Source: Hypomesus transpacificus (lineage: Eukaryota; Chordata; Actinopteri; Osmeriformes; Osmeridae). From it: a DNA stretch of 64,000 nucleotides. The stretch lies in contig NW_025813768.1 in assembly GCF_021917145.1 (NCBI RefSeq), positions 1 through 64,000 on the forward strand, in the 5' to 3' direction. Below, one piece after another: positions 29,308 through 40,079 of the stretch (its first letter is position 1; every line of letters begins with the position of its first letter). The notes under the pieces are model-generated. The model was not told the origin of the DNA. It saw only the letters and a program-made list of their open reading frames with translations, and made no database searches. Position numbers and translations under genes: made by a program.

Positions 29308-32300
29308 CTAGCAAGGTATGATGCTCTCCAGACAGCTGTAGGTCCAGTCCTGCTTCTCGTTGGTGGGCAGAACATGTTGGCACACCTGAGACAGACACAC
29401 ACACACGATCAGATGTTCATTTCCTGTTGGCTAAACCTTCATGCCTCAGAGAGACTTTGCTAATGATGTTGTGTCATTTTGGTGTCATCTACTGCTCATT
29501 GTTATGTCAAGGTGTTAGCTAAACTCTCTTTCCAATCTGCAGATCTGTAACACTTAACTCAACTGAACTCCATCACTCAAGACAGATCAAAACAGTTTCT
29601 TGGTCGACATCTCACCATCTTGGTTTTAGCGGGCACCTCCACGGCGAACAGACTCATGCCCCTGCTGCTGGAGCAGTTGGTGCTCTGCTCGTTGTTCACA
29701 TGGACTGTCACCTTGTGGCTGCTCTGTGACGAGGGACAGGGTTAGGGACAGAGAGTTAGGGGACAGGGAGGGTTAGGGACAGAGAGTTAGGGACAGAGAG
29801 AGTTAGGGGCAGAGAGGGTTAGGGACAGAGAGTTAGGGACAGAGAGAGTTAGGGGCAGAGAGGGTTAGGGACAGAGAGTTAGGGACAGAGAGAGTTAGGG
29901 GCAGAGAGGGTTAGGGACAGGAAGGGTTAGGGACAGGGAGGGTTAGGGACAGAGAGGGTTAGGGACAGAGAGGGTTAGGGACAGAGAGGGTTAGGGACAA
30001 GAAGGGTTAGGGACAGGAAGGGTTAGGGACAGAGAGGGTTAGGGACAGAGAGGGTTAGGGACAGAGAGAGTTAGGGACAGGAAGGGTTAGGGACAGGAAG
30101 GGTTAGGGACAGATAGTTAGGGACAGAGAGAGTTAGGGGCAGAGAGGGTTAGGGACAGGAAGGGTTAGGGACAGAGAGGGTTAGGGACAGGGAGGGTTAG
30201 GGACAGGAAGGGTTAGGGACAGGGAGGGTTAGGGACAGGGAGGGTTAGGGACAGGGAGGGTTAGGGACAGGGAGGGTTAGGGACAGGAAGGGTTAGGGAC
30301 AGGAAGGGTTAGGGACAGGAAGGGTTAGGGACAGAGAGAGTTAGGGACAGGGAGGGTTAGGGACAGGGAGGGTTAGGGACAGAGAGAGTTAGGGACAGGA
30401 AGGGTTAGGGACAGGGAGGGACAAACTCAGCAGCGTTCACATTTCTCAAGCTTCAAAACGCACATCTCTGATCTCATCTCTGATAGGCTAAAAGGAAACA
30501 ATAGCAACATGTTCAAGTCATGAATTTCAATGTCTTCATTCTCCGTTGCCACACTTCCTTAAAGCCACATGTGGGATGCTACACTGGCTACTGCTAACCT
30601 AGACTATGCTGTAGTTCTTCCTACAACCAGGAAATAAAAACCTTGTCCTCTATTCATCATGTGACCCGTACATTCCTACTGCAGGGGATCCTGTTGCCAT
30701 GCCAATAGGAGACATAGCTGCATGTCAATGACACCCTGGGATAATGGCTCCACAGTCACCGCAGGTTTAGGAGCCATATGACTTTGGCAACTGACTTGAT
30801 ACTTTGCAGCTAGGACAGGCCTCTAAGGAGAAGCGTTAAGGTGTAAAACAAGTGTAAAATCCAGAATACGTGACATATCTTATAAATATTCACACATTTT
30901 AGTCTCCACATGTCAACAAATACCAGGGCTTTACCCACCAGTAACCCACGGTTTGGTTCTTTAAAAGCTAAACATCGTCCCCGTTCCAGCGTGCTACCTT
31001 GTTGGCGATGAGGGAGGAGATCCTGTGCTCTCCTTTGTAAGTGTAAAGGAGGACGTCCTCGCCCCGGGGGCCCCTGTCCTGGCCTCTTAGGGCTCCAGCC
31101 TCGCCTCTGAGGGCTCCAGCCTCGCCTCTGAGGGCCCTAGCCTCTCCCCGGGCTGTGATGGACTTGTGCAGCCCAGCGTTCAGCATCCTGGGGGCTGCGT
31201 CCAGGCTGACCGGCTGCACAGAGAGCTGGCCCTGCTCACAGTAAGCGTCTAGGAGGAAGGGGCAGGCCTGTGAGGGGGGGGGGGAGGGGGGGCAGGGTCA
31301 GACTGATGATCTGATCTCACACACTCAAACACACACACATATACTGAGTGACTGTGGGTGTGTGTGTGTGTGCATGCACGGCCCCCGCCCCACCTCCACC
31401 ATCTCCAGGGCGTGGTTGTAGCCCATGGCCTCCAGCGTGAGCCACAGGTCGGTGGGGTCTCCTCCACGCTCGCTGGCCTCCATCTGGTTCAGCTCCATGA
31501 AGCCCTGCCTCGTCAGCTGGTTCCTCCTGGTGTCAAAGTTCTCTGACGGGCCGACACACACAACACACATCATCCTGACCACTTGGTACTGATACGGAAA
31601 CTAAAATGGAACGCTTCACGTTTGGTATGAACACAACGCAAGTACATGAATATGATCAGATCTGCAGATCTACGTCCATAGACCCTAGCTCTCTCCTGAC
31701 CCTTGCACACGACCCAGGCCTCCTCGTCACATTTCTCCCCGCTGGTCCGCATCTCAAAGAAGTTGTACTCCTCCAGGCTGAGGAGGCCGTTCCCGTCCAG
31801 GTCGATGACTTCGAAGATGTCCGACAGCGCCCCCCTGTGGTGGACGACAGCACAGCAGACCTCGTACTGCACAACGGTGGAAGTTGTCGCGGACACAAAA
31901 CCAAAACACAGGAAACCTGAGGAAGGTTTAGAGGCCAAAACTTTCGAGCAAAATATCTGAGAATATTTATTTTTTTACTACTTTTGTCAAATGTTTAAGA
32001 AATGTAAGAACGGACATAGGTAGGCCCTGAGTGTGTTACCTGAACTCTGTGGTGAGGTCCAGCTGTCCTGAGTGTGTTACCTGAACTCTGTGGTGAGGTC
32101 CAGCTGTCCTGAGTGTGTTACCTGAACTCTGTGGTGAGGTCCAGCTGTCCTGAGTGTGTTACCTGAACTCTGTGGTGAGGTCCAGCTGTCCTGAGTGTGT
32201 TACCTGAACTCTGTGGTGAGGTCCAGCTGTCCTGAGTGTGTTACCTGAACTCTGTGGTGAGGTCCAGCTGTCCTGAGTGTGTTACCTGAACTCTGTGGTG

Positions 32301-35300
32301 AGGTCCAGCTGTCCTGAGTGTGTTACCTGAACTCTGTGGTGAGGTCCAGCTGTCCTGAGTGTGTTACCTGAACTCTGGGGTGAGGTCCAGCTGTCCTGAG
32401 TCGGACGTGTTGACCAGCTGCACAGGTTTAGACGTGCTCTTCCTCCTTCTCTTCCTCAGCCGGCAGCCTGTTGTGAAGGGAAGCAGGAAGTAGGTTCCAG
32501 CGTTCAGCTCCCCCTTCCAGACAAACTTCTGAAACACACACACAAACACACACACACACACACAGACACTTAGCGCTCAGTGTCAGTGTTCTCCCCCTTG
32601 AACCCTTTCAGACGGTGCCTCGACACAGCAGACGCTGACATGTGACGACTGACCTCTTTGTCCCTCTGCTCAGTGAAGCCCACCAGGCTGGACTCCTCCT
32701 TGGTGTCTCCCCCCGACACCACGAACAGGGCCGTGTCCACCGCCATCCAGGACGAGGGCTTGTCTGAGGGCAGGGCAACACAACTGACTCACTCACTGAC
32801 TCACTGACTCACTGAGTGAGTGAGAGACTGATCATGTGACTGAGTGCCAGCCACTTACCAGGCCTCTGGCTGAGGTTGAGGGGCTGGATGGTGAGGTAGA
32901 CGCAGGTGGTCTGGGGGAGGTGGAGGCGGTACTGCAGCGAGCTGACCCCTCCGTCCTCCTCCAGGAACAAGCAGCCTCTGGCGCTGGCATGGGACCACTC
33001 CTGCAGACACAGGAACGCCACGCTGACCACCAGGAACCAGGAAGCACAGACAAGCGCTAACGCAACCATTACCCTGCTATGCCGAGCCGACAGAGATGAA
33101 GGCGTCTGAGCAAACAGTGGGGACAGTAATCTGTATTTGCAGTACACAAAGCATATTCATAATTTCATGCTTCAGTGCCCCTGGTTCAATAATGAACAGA
33201 TGCTGGACATCATCCAGAACGTCCACTAGATGGCGACACAGCAACACTAAACCATCCTGTTGTTCTTATTGTAGCTACTTATCGCTGCTCTTTTCTTCAG
33301 TCAGTCATGTCAATCCTTTGACACACAACATCCAGCCAAGGTAAAGAGGTTCTACACAAACCCATTACACCCATTGGAGACACATTAAAAGAAACACTGT
33401 TAAGTCAGACATCCAAGAAATATGGCAGGAGATTGCAGTCTGAAAACACATTAGGTTATCCATCTCTTTAGCAGCCCTACAAATCACCAAGTTAAACAAA
33501 GAAACAAACCACCAGGTGGACAGAAAAACGTCACTTCTAAAGAAAATCCATTTCCTTCCAAGTATTTATGTTGGCTTGTGAACCATATAAAGGATCAAAT
33601 CATAACCCTTGGGAGGTTTGTCCACCTGAAATCAAACGAGGCCCTGTGCCCGTGGGTGCGTGTCCACTCCGAGGGTCTGAGATGGAGCACTGCAGAGCGG
33701 GCCGGCCAGCAGTCTGATACAGGCCCCTGTCACCCCTAACTGCCCCTGACTCGGATTTAAGGGCCCTACGGGAGCCACAACCTGCTCCCCGACCCTCCAC
33801 CCTCAAAACCAAACTCACCCCTTCCCCCCTCTCAATTACCAGCCCCCGCTCCAGAGCAGAATGGGGGAGAGGAACTTCTGTCAGCAGCTCGGATCTCCCG
33901 AGTCGTTCTTTACGTCTGGCTCCCTCCAATCTCCCCGTTCCGCCCCCGGTTGGAGCATGGCTAGGCTATTACCTCGCTGCAGTAAAGCAAACTGACTGGG
34001 CTTAGGTCAAAAAGAGGAAAAACAAAGAGAGCAGGATCAATACCAGCACTCTATACTTATCGACCCCGGGTTCAACTCGCCACCAAAAGGCCTCGCAACA
34101 ACAACTGCCCAACAACAACAGCAGGCCGAGGCTGGGACTGTCTGGGTGTTCCTCACAGTGGCGCTGTGATCATCACCGTCCAGGCCCGTTACCGGGACAA
34201 CACACTGTGATCATCACCGTCCAGGCCCGTTACCGGGACAACACACTGTGATCATCACCGTCCAGGCCCGTTACCGGGACAACACACTGTGATCATCACC
34301 GTCCAGGCCCGTTACCGGGACAACACACTGTGAATGTGGTCCACCTTCATGTTACCACTTTAGGGTTTCAAATCAGAGTTCAAAGGTCAAATATGTACAA
34401 ATCGCTGACCCCATGTCTAAACTACTGGGCGGCCAATCAGAGAGGTAGATACTGCACTGTCCCTTGTACACAAACTGTCCATGTGTGCGGTGACAAGCTG
34501 ATGGTGGGTCATGGTGTGTTCCTGGTGCCGGGGGAGACCCACCTGTAGAGAAGCAGGCTCCACCGGCCTGGTGCACTTGGCACTGGCTGCCATGGTGACG
34601 CTGTTAGACAGCGAGGAACGCCTACTTCTCGCCGATGAGGAACGAGAGGGCGGGTGGCTGTCTGGAACACACACACACAGGACGCGCACACACACACACA
34701 CACACACAGGACACACACACACAGGATGCACACACACAGGACACACACACACAGGACACACACACAAGGCCACATGTGGCAACAAATGTATATCATTTAT
34801 ATTGACAAAACACAACCGGCAAAAAAGCTCATAGCGAAAGGTATTACAAAAAGTGTACAAAACTCCCACTGGCAAACATCCCGCTCCCTTCAGTCCGTCT
34901 TCACACACTAAAACAGGACAGAGGTTTACCCACCAGCAAGAGTAAGGCACGATCCCAAGAGTTCAAAGCCCTCATTAATTGGGGAGGAATTCTAAATTAC
35001 AAATGGCACGACCACAGCCCATCCAATCTGTTATCCTTCAACCTGTTTTTTTTACTCAAACGCTTATTGAAGCTGGAAAATAGCAATCCAATAATGAATT
35101 GACTGATTGTTTCCATGACCAAGAACAAGGGAAGCAAACTAATGTGATGTGCCACACCCCAAACATACCAGGGAAATGAATGGCCTACTATCTAGGCAGG
35201 ACCCAACTAGTAGAGATGACTGTGTTTTATGGTTGACGTTTGAACCAAACTGTTGATGTGTCTGTTTAAGAGACCAGAGGAATGTACTCCTCAGCCAAAC

Positions 35301-36254
35301 AGACAAATCACCGACTAAATGACCAGTCAACACATCCGGAGCGCTAAAAATATCTACTGCACGATGTGTGAGGCCACATGTGAACCTGTGTCAGAATCCA
35401 TGTTCAAATGGATCAACATGAGAGGGAGAGGCACGACGAGGTGATAATCCAGACACCGTCGCAGGAACCCGTCGCAGGAACCCGTTTGTTTTGGGGCAAC
35501 CCCTCCCCAGGGCACCCCCTCCCCAGGGCCCCCCCTCCCCAGGGCCCCCCCTCCCCAGGGCACCCCCTCCCCAGGGCCCCCCCTCCCCAGGGCCCCCCCT
35601 CCCCAGGGCCCCCCCTCCCCAGGGCACCCCCTCCCCAGGGCAGCCCCTCCCCAGGGCAGCCCCTCCCCAGGGCAGCCTCAGTAATCCCTCACGATCTCCC
35701 GCTCGCCGCAGCGGGATCGCCCCAATCAATAACATGAACACCGGCTGACCACATAACCCTCTCTATCTTCCCTTTGCCCCGTGTTCAAGGCTTTCACTAG
35801 GAACATTGGTCTACCCCACCGCCCCCTCTCCTCTTCCGCCCCCACTACACCCTCCCATATCCACACACACCAGCCCACTAGTCATCTCATAACAGCTGAT
35901 ATGATTATCCAAATCAAAAGGATTTCAAATCCCCACCATGGGAACAGACCTCTGTAATTGTGCGGAGATGATGATGTATGGAGTGTGTGCTAATGAGGTG
36001 CTTTGTCACCGGGCCACGGAAAATCAATCGATAACAAAGCAATTACTTGTTCCCTCAAAACTACTCCACAGGAAGAAAAAGACACAAAGGCTACACTGTT
36101 ATGTGCTGTCCTGTGAGTGTGTGTGTGAGTGTGTGTGTGTGTGTGTGTGTGCAGTAGTAATAGGGCATTAAGCAGTATGTGTACTGGGGGGAATGTTTTT
36201 GTAAAGTTTGAAAGCGTGTTTGACAGCATTTGTGAGTATGAATGAGTAACCTAT

Positions 36255-36320
<66 letters not shown>

Positions 36321-37377
36321 CACACACACACACAGTGATGTACCTTTCCTGAGTGTGCCGTCTAGTTCTGATCTGGGTGGTGTTATTGGAGGTTGTGGGT
36401 TTGCCACTGATCCAGCGTTCTGTGGAGGACTGTCTGGCTGGTTCCCAAAGTTCTGCTTCTTCAGTTTGGCGTCTGCTTCCACCCTCTCCAGAGCTGCATT
36501 CTGACATTGCTCCGCAGTGGACAACAGCAGTCTGCAGAACTGAGAGGAACAGGCCATGTGTTGTTGTCTTGGATTAGATGACCTAACTGTATTTCTGGTG
36601 TAAAACACCGACTAATCGTTCACCCTCACCTCTGCGTAGTCTAATTTCCCATCCTTATTGGTATCGGCCAATGAGAAGATGACATTCACCTCCTCTGGCT
36701 TCATCTTCTCTCCTCTCTAGAACACGAAGAATGTAAATCACATTCAGGACAACTTACACAAAGCCCTGTGTCGACCACAAAAAAAAACATTTTATAACTG
36801 GATGTTGATTACCGCCTTGTGCAGAATCCAAACTAAAACTTACTGAGGTTAGTGCATCGAACAGTTCCTTGTGTGAGATACAGCCATCTCTATTTACGTC
36901 CATCTTTTTGAAAGCTCTCAATAACTCACTCTCCTCAGTCGGCACCTCACTCTTCAGTATCTCACAGAAATCATCAAAGTTCAGTTTAGTAGTTCTTGGG
37001 GTCCAGTATTTGTTGAGCGTTGCCTGGGACGGATTCCTACCAGCTTGCTGGAGAACTAGACAAAATGGAAGTTCATTCAAAAGTATAAAATGTTCAACAA
37101 ATGTTCACTTTTGTCATTTTGTATTTAGGAGGTAGTCTAAATATGTGACATCCTACGATAAGACAGCGTCATCTTTATGGATGTATGTATCGTATTTGCC
37201 TCCATGTACTAGGCTGGCATATCGCATGACGTGATATCATTTCTTACCGCGACAGAGCTGCTGTTTGGAGGTGATATTGGTCAAACTAGATTTGAAAAGG
37301 CTCAAGTAAGCCGCTCTACAATGCATATAAAATGTCTCTTCATCGTTAGCGTGTCCATGCCTTTTTGGACCTGACAT
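29308..37377 (-). CDS. efcab7: EF-hand calcium-binding domain protein 7, 13 coding exons, 631 aa
   Basis: Orthologue of EFCAB7, which with IQCE anchors the EVC-EVC2 complex at the base of the primary cilium in Hedgehog signalling (family knowledge). Exons: 37377-37248, 37055-36844, 36716-36630, 36539-36344, 34661-34543, 33000-32859, 32763-32654, 32528-32368, 31834-31701, 31542-31394, 31267-30998, 29723-29616 and 29385-29308. The phases all close: 1896 nt, 631 aa plus TAG, against 629 recalled for human. Three EF-hand loops are visible: 96-107 (DVNRDGCISHKE), 132-143 (DTNKDGKLDYAE) and 397-408 (DLDGNGLLSLEE). The conserved LTIQPLNLSQ, TTGCRLRK and RQGFMELN blocks and the C-terminal VCQHVLPTNEKQDW confirm identity. 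Oddities: exon 11 carries an in-frame heptad repeat, and the exon 8 donor is tandemly duplicated in the intron. It is head-to-head with itgb3bp. Confidence 0.96.
29732..30425. repeat. 16-17-bp minisatellite with one TTAGGG per unit, efcab7 intron 11
   Basis: About 40 units of GGGTTAGGGACAGGAA or GAGAGTTAGGGACAGA. Every unit contains the hexamer TTAGGG, but separated by about ten other bases. It is therefore a telomere-like-motif minisatellite and not a true interstitial telomere. It sits between efcab7 exons 11 and 12. Confidence 0.93.
31064..31147 (-). repeat. efcab7: in-frame 21-bp coding repeat in efcab7 exon 11
   Basis: Four heptads at residues 521-548 (GEARALR, GEAGALR, GEAGALR, GQDRGPR). 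The human protein, as I recall it, has no such Arg/Gly/Glu/Ala expansion here, so this looks like a lineage-specific repeat expansion in the coding sequence. Confidence 0.85.
32031..32408 (-). repeat. efcab7: 41-bp tandem array duplicating the efcab7 exon 8 end and its 5' splice site
   Basis: The unit covers the last coding bases of exon 8 plus the donor (CAG|GTAACAC). Nine donors lie 41 bp apart, with donor G positions at 32367, 32326, 32285, 32244, 32203, 32162, 32121, 32080 and 32039. The first is the genuine exon boundary and eight copies are intronic. Using any later donor would read TAA immediately after the normal junction. Confidence 0.93.
34164..34332. repeat. 41-bp minisatellite, 4 copies, efcab7 intron 5
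   Basis: Four units of CTGTGATCATCACCGTCCAG plus GCCCGTTACCGGGACAACACA, almost identical. The unit is unrelated in sequence to the 41-bp array at 32031. Confidence 0.92.
34664..34768. repeat. CA microsatellite with GGACACA/GGATGCA units
   Basis: Directly follows the efcab7 exon 5 acceptor on the intron 4 side. CA runs are broken by CAGGACA and CAGGATG. Confidence 0.9.
35497..35672. repeat. 15-bp C-rich minisatellite (CCCCTCCCCAGGGCA/C), efcab7 intron 4
   Basis: About a dozen 15-bp units with A/C variation after GGGC. Pro-rich and Gly-rich frames through it are artefacts. Confidence 0.92.
36255..36334. repeat. (CA)n microsatellite beside the efcab7 exon 4 donor
   Basis: Nearly pure CA for about 80 bp with one CACG, ending about 10 bp from the exon 4 donor in intron 4. 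A shorter GT run is at about 36119-36151. Confidence 0.95.
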
Positions 37378-37975
37378 GACTGAGGAAAAGTAGATTGAGA
37401 AAAGGTTGTTAAACTAGCCGAGATAATGTCCTCAATTCACGTTTAGCATTCGATACAATAGGATAATTGCACAACACTAATAATCTGAAAATGAAAACGT
37501 ATCAAGTAATTGATATGGTGTGGATTTTACCTCGTTTAACCGGAATCAGGTTTGCTTGGTAATGCTGTAGTAGGCGTTCTCCCTGTTGCTAATGTAAACA
37601 ACGCAAATATGTGTTTCCAACAGTAGTCACCGAAAGGAAACAGCGCCATCAACTGTTCCGCGTGTTATTTTTGTCTTAAATAAGTTACATATTGCCTGTA
37701 AAAAAAAACTAATACAAATTGAGAAAGATATTGAATCTGCTGTTAATTGGACGCTATGTTATTCAAAAGCAGCAGCATGATTTTTTTTAAACAAATTGGC
37801 AGAACGTTAGAAATCCAGTCAATCATTCCGGGAGTCGTATTTTGGAGTGCACCCGCGCCTATTTTTAATCTAAAAAGTAACGTTATGTTTCCACGGCTGT
37901 AGTCTAAACATAGCGAACAATTCTACAACTACAACAACTTTTTACTCGGTTTATTTCGAGCTGTAAAAATTAAAC
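37378..37975. promoter_or_regulatory. shared head-to-head promoter region of efcab7 and itgb3bp
   Basis: Only 598 bp separate the start codon of efcab7 (minus strand, 37377) from that of itgb3bp (plus strand, 37976), so both promoters must lie here or in short 5' UTRs. The same divergent arrangement is recalled for human. An imperfect RFX X-box-like site, GTTGCT-AAT-GTAAAC, is at 37585-37599. There is no obvious TATA box. Promoter activity is inferred from layout. Confidence 0.65.
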
Positions 37976-40030
37976 ATGCCGTAAGTTGCCTTCTTACCAT
38001 TGCTTTGCCACAACGATGTTAAGAATGTTAACTTGTAGATCATCCCTTTTTTCTTTACAGTGTCAAAAGAGCACTTCGTATGGAAAACGCTGAGACGGTG
38101 GGGTTGCTTCTTAATTCCAATTATAGAGCACATTTGCATTGACACTTGACAGTAACAGTTATAAAGAGGTTGAAAAACGTTTTGTATCCTTTCTTTGTAT
38201 CTCAAGCACACACCTGTCAAAAAGCCAGCAACAGAGAGAAACTTCAGTCCTATTACGGGAACGGCGAGACTTCAACTTCAAGCAGGTATGTCTAGCACAC
38301 TGTGCCTCCACTTCGCTATACTGCTTAGTAAACACCAACAATCGTTAATGCTTTGTTTTGTTGACTTTATGATTTATGAATGCCATTCTGTATCAACAGG
38401 CAATGTCAAAGCCGGTTCCTGTAAACCACAAGTGCCCCAGACCGATGTAGAGAAGTGAGTACCTCATTTGTGTAGTAAAACAATAAATAAAACGTATTTT
38501 TATCCTCTCAATGGTTTTAGTTCAACGTGTTGGTCAAGTCACCTGCCGAGAGGAAGAACTTCAAGCCAAACATCAACCAGTGCAGAGATGAAACATTAAC
38601 ATGAACATTTAACATGAACATTTTTATGTTTTTGATTCCCTGCACTATGCAGAGTACACATCTATGTGTTTATATAATATGCATATCTGAAATGATTTGT
38701 TTATCACAAATTCACTTTCTTAAGATGTTAATAAGCTCATCGCAAGAGTTTGAACTGATAGTGACTCAGATCAGTTCTGATTCTGGGAGCAGATTGGAGT
38801 TCTTTATTAGTTGATATATTTCAAATACCACAGGGCCCTGATGGTTGTCATGACAAATCAGAGTTTAATGACAGGAGACTTGGAATGAGGAGGATTTATC
38901 ATTGGCCAAATGATCTGTGATTTACATAGCACTAAAAATAGTTGTGTAAGAGTAGTTTAACATAAGAACCATTTCCTTCCTCAAAGTAGCCATTTGGAGT
39001 CTGACCAATCCATCAAGACAAGCATTAGTTTTGAATTTTATAGTGTAGTCATTTAAGAGAGATCTATTTGAAGTTATGTATTATGACCAAGGCATGAATT
39101 ATGTGATTGAGAAAGCCAACATGGGGATGGTATTTTCAGAAACTTAACTGTACGTGTACTGAAATTGCATTACATACCTGAACTGCAATTCAGCTGCTTA
39201 TAAAACAAATGTTTTGCTTTGTCCAGTTTGAAGAGCCTAGCATCTAAGATGGAGGCCTCCGTACCAGCATTCATCAAGGCCAGACGAAAGCTGGAGGAAA
39301 TAGTGGTGGGAGACTTCGTTTATGTCTCATTGCACAAGGAAATGTCCTAGTTTCCATCCTTGCCTGTGTTTGAGTGATAGAACTCTCACCCGGGGTATTT
39401 CAGGCACCCAGAGGAGGCCCCTATCACATGTAAAAATAGAGACAACAATATGGTTTCCTCTTCGTCTGTCGACCCCCACTGTACGTCTTGATGGTTCTGT
39501 TCTTGTTCTTTCCCTCCTCAACTCTTGGCTATTTAAGAAACGGCCTTGTGTTCTTGCTCCTTCTGTTCTGTGTTCTAATGTGGTGTGGGTCGGCCCCTGC
39601 ATGTTTGCTGGTTGCAGTTTGACTTCCTCACTACTGTGACTGTTCTCATTGTGGTGTTGTCTTACTACTGTTCCAATTAGTTTAACTTTGTTGTTGATTC
39701 CTTTCAGTTGCTTCTCTGCAGTGTATGAAGGATCCATTATTCTTTGTCATTTTTATATTCTTCAAAAGCTTCTATGTCCTAAGAGTTTCCTTTTTTTAAA
39801 TTTTATAAAACACATTTAAAATGTTGTGAAATGTGTTTTTCATCTTCCAGCCAGCAGAGGGCAGCAGTGAGCTGAAGACCTTCTTCTCCAAGGGATCAGC
39901 CGACCTGAAGACTGAACTGACCAGATTCAAACAGCTTGGTAAGGGGACTCTAACTGTCAGTAGTCCTGCTATGCACAACCATGCAACACCATACCTTCAA
40001 ATCAGTTTGATGCACAACACTGATTACGTC

Positions 40031-40079
<49 letters not shown>

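Noticed and set aside
29732..30425. True interstitial telomeric sequence
   Set aside because: TTAGGG occurs only once per 16-17 bp, separated by non-telomeric bases. There are no consecutive TTAGGG hexamers.
35354..35748. Pro-rich or Gly-rich protein in efcab7 intron 4
   Set aside because: The frames translate a 15-bp C-rich minisatellite in several frames and on both strands.
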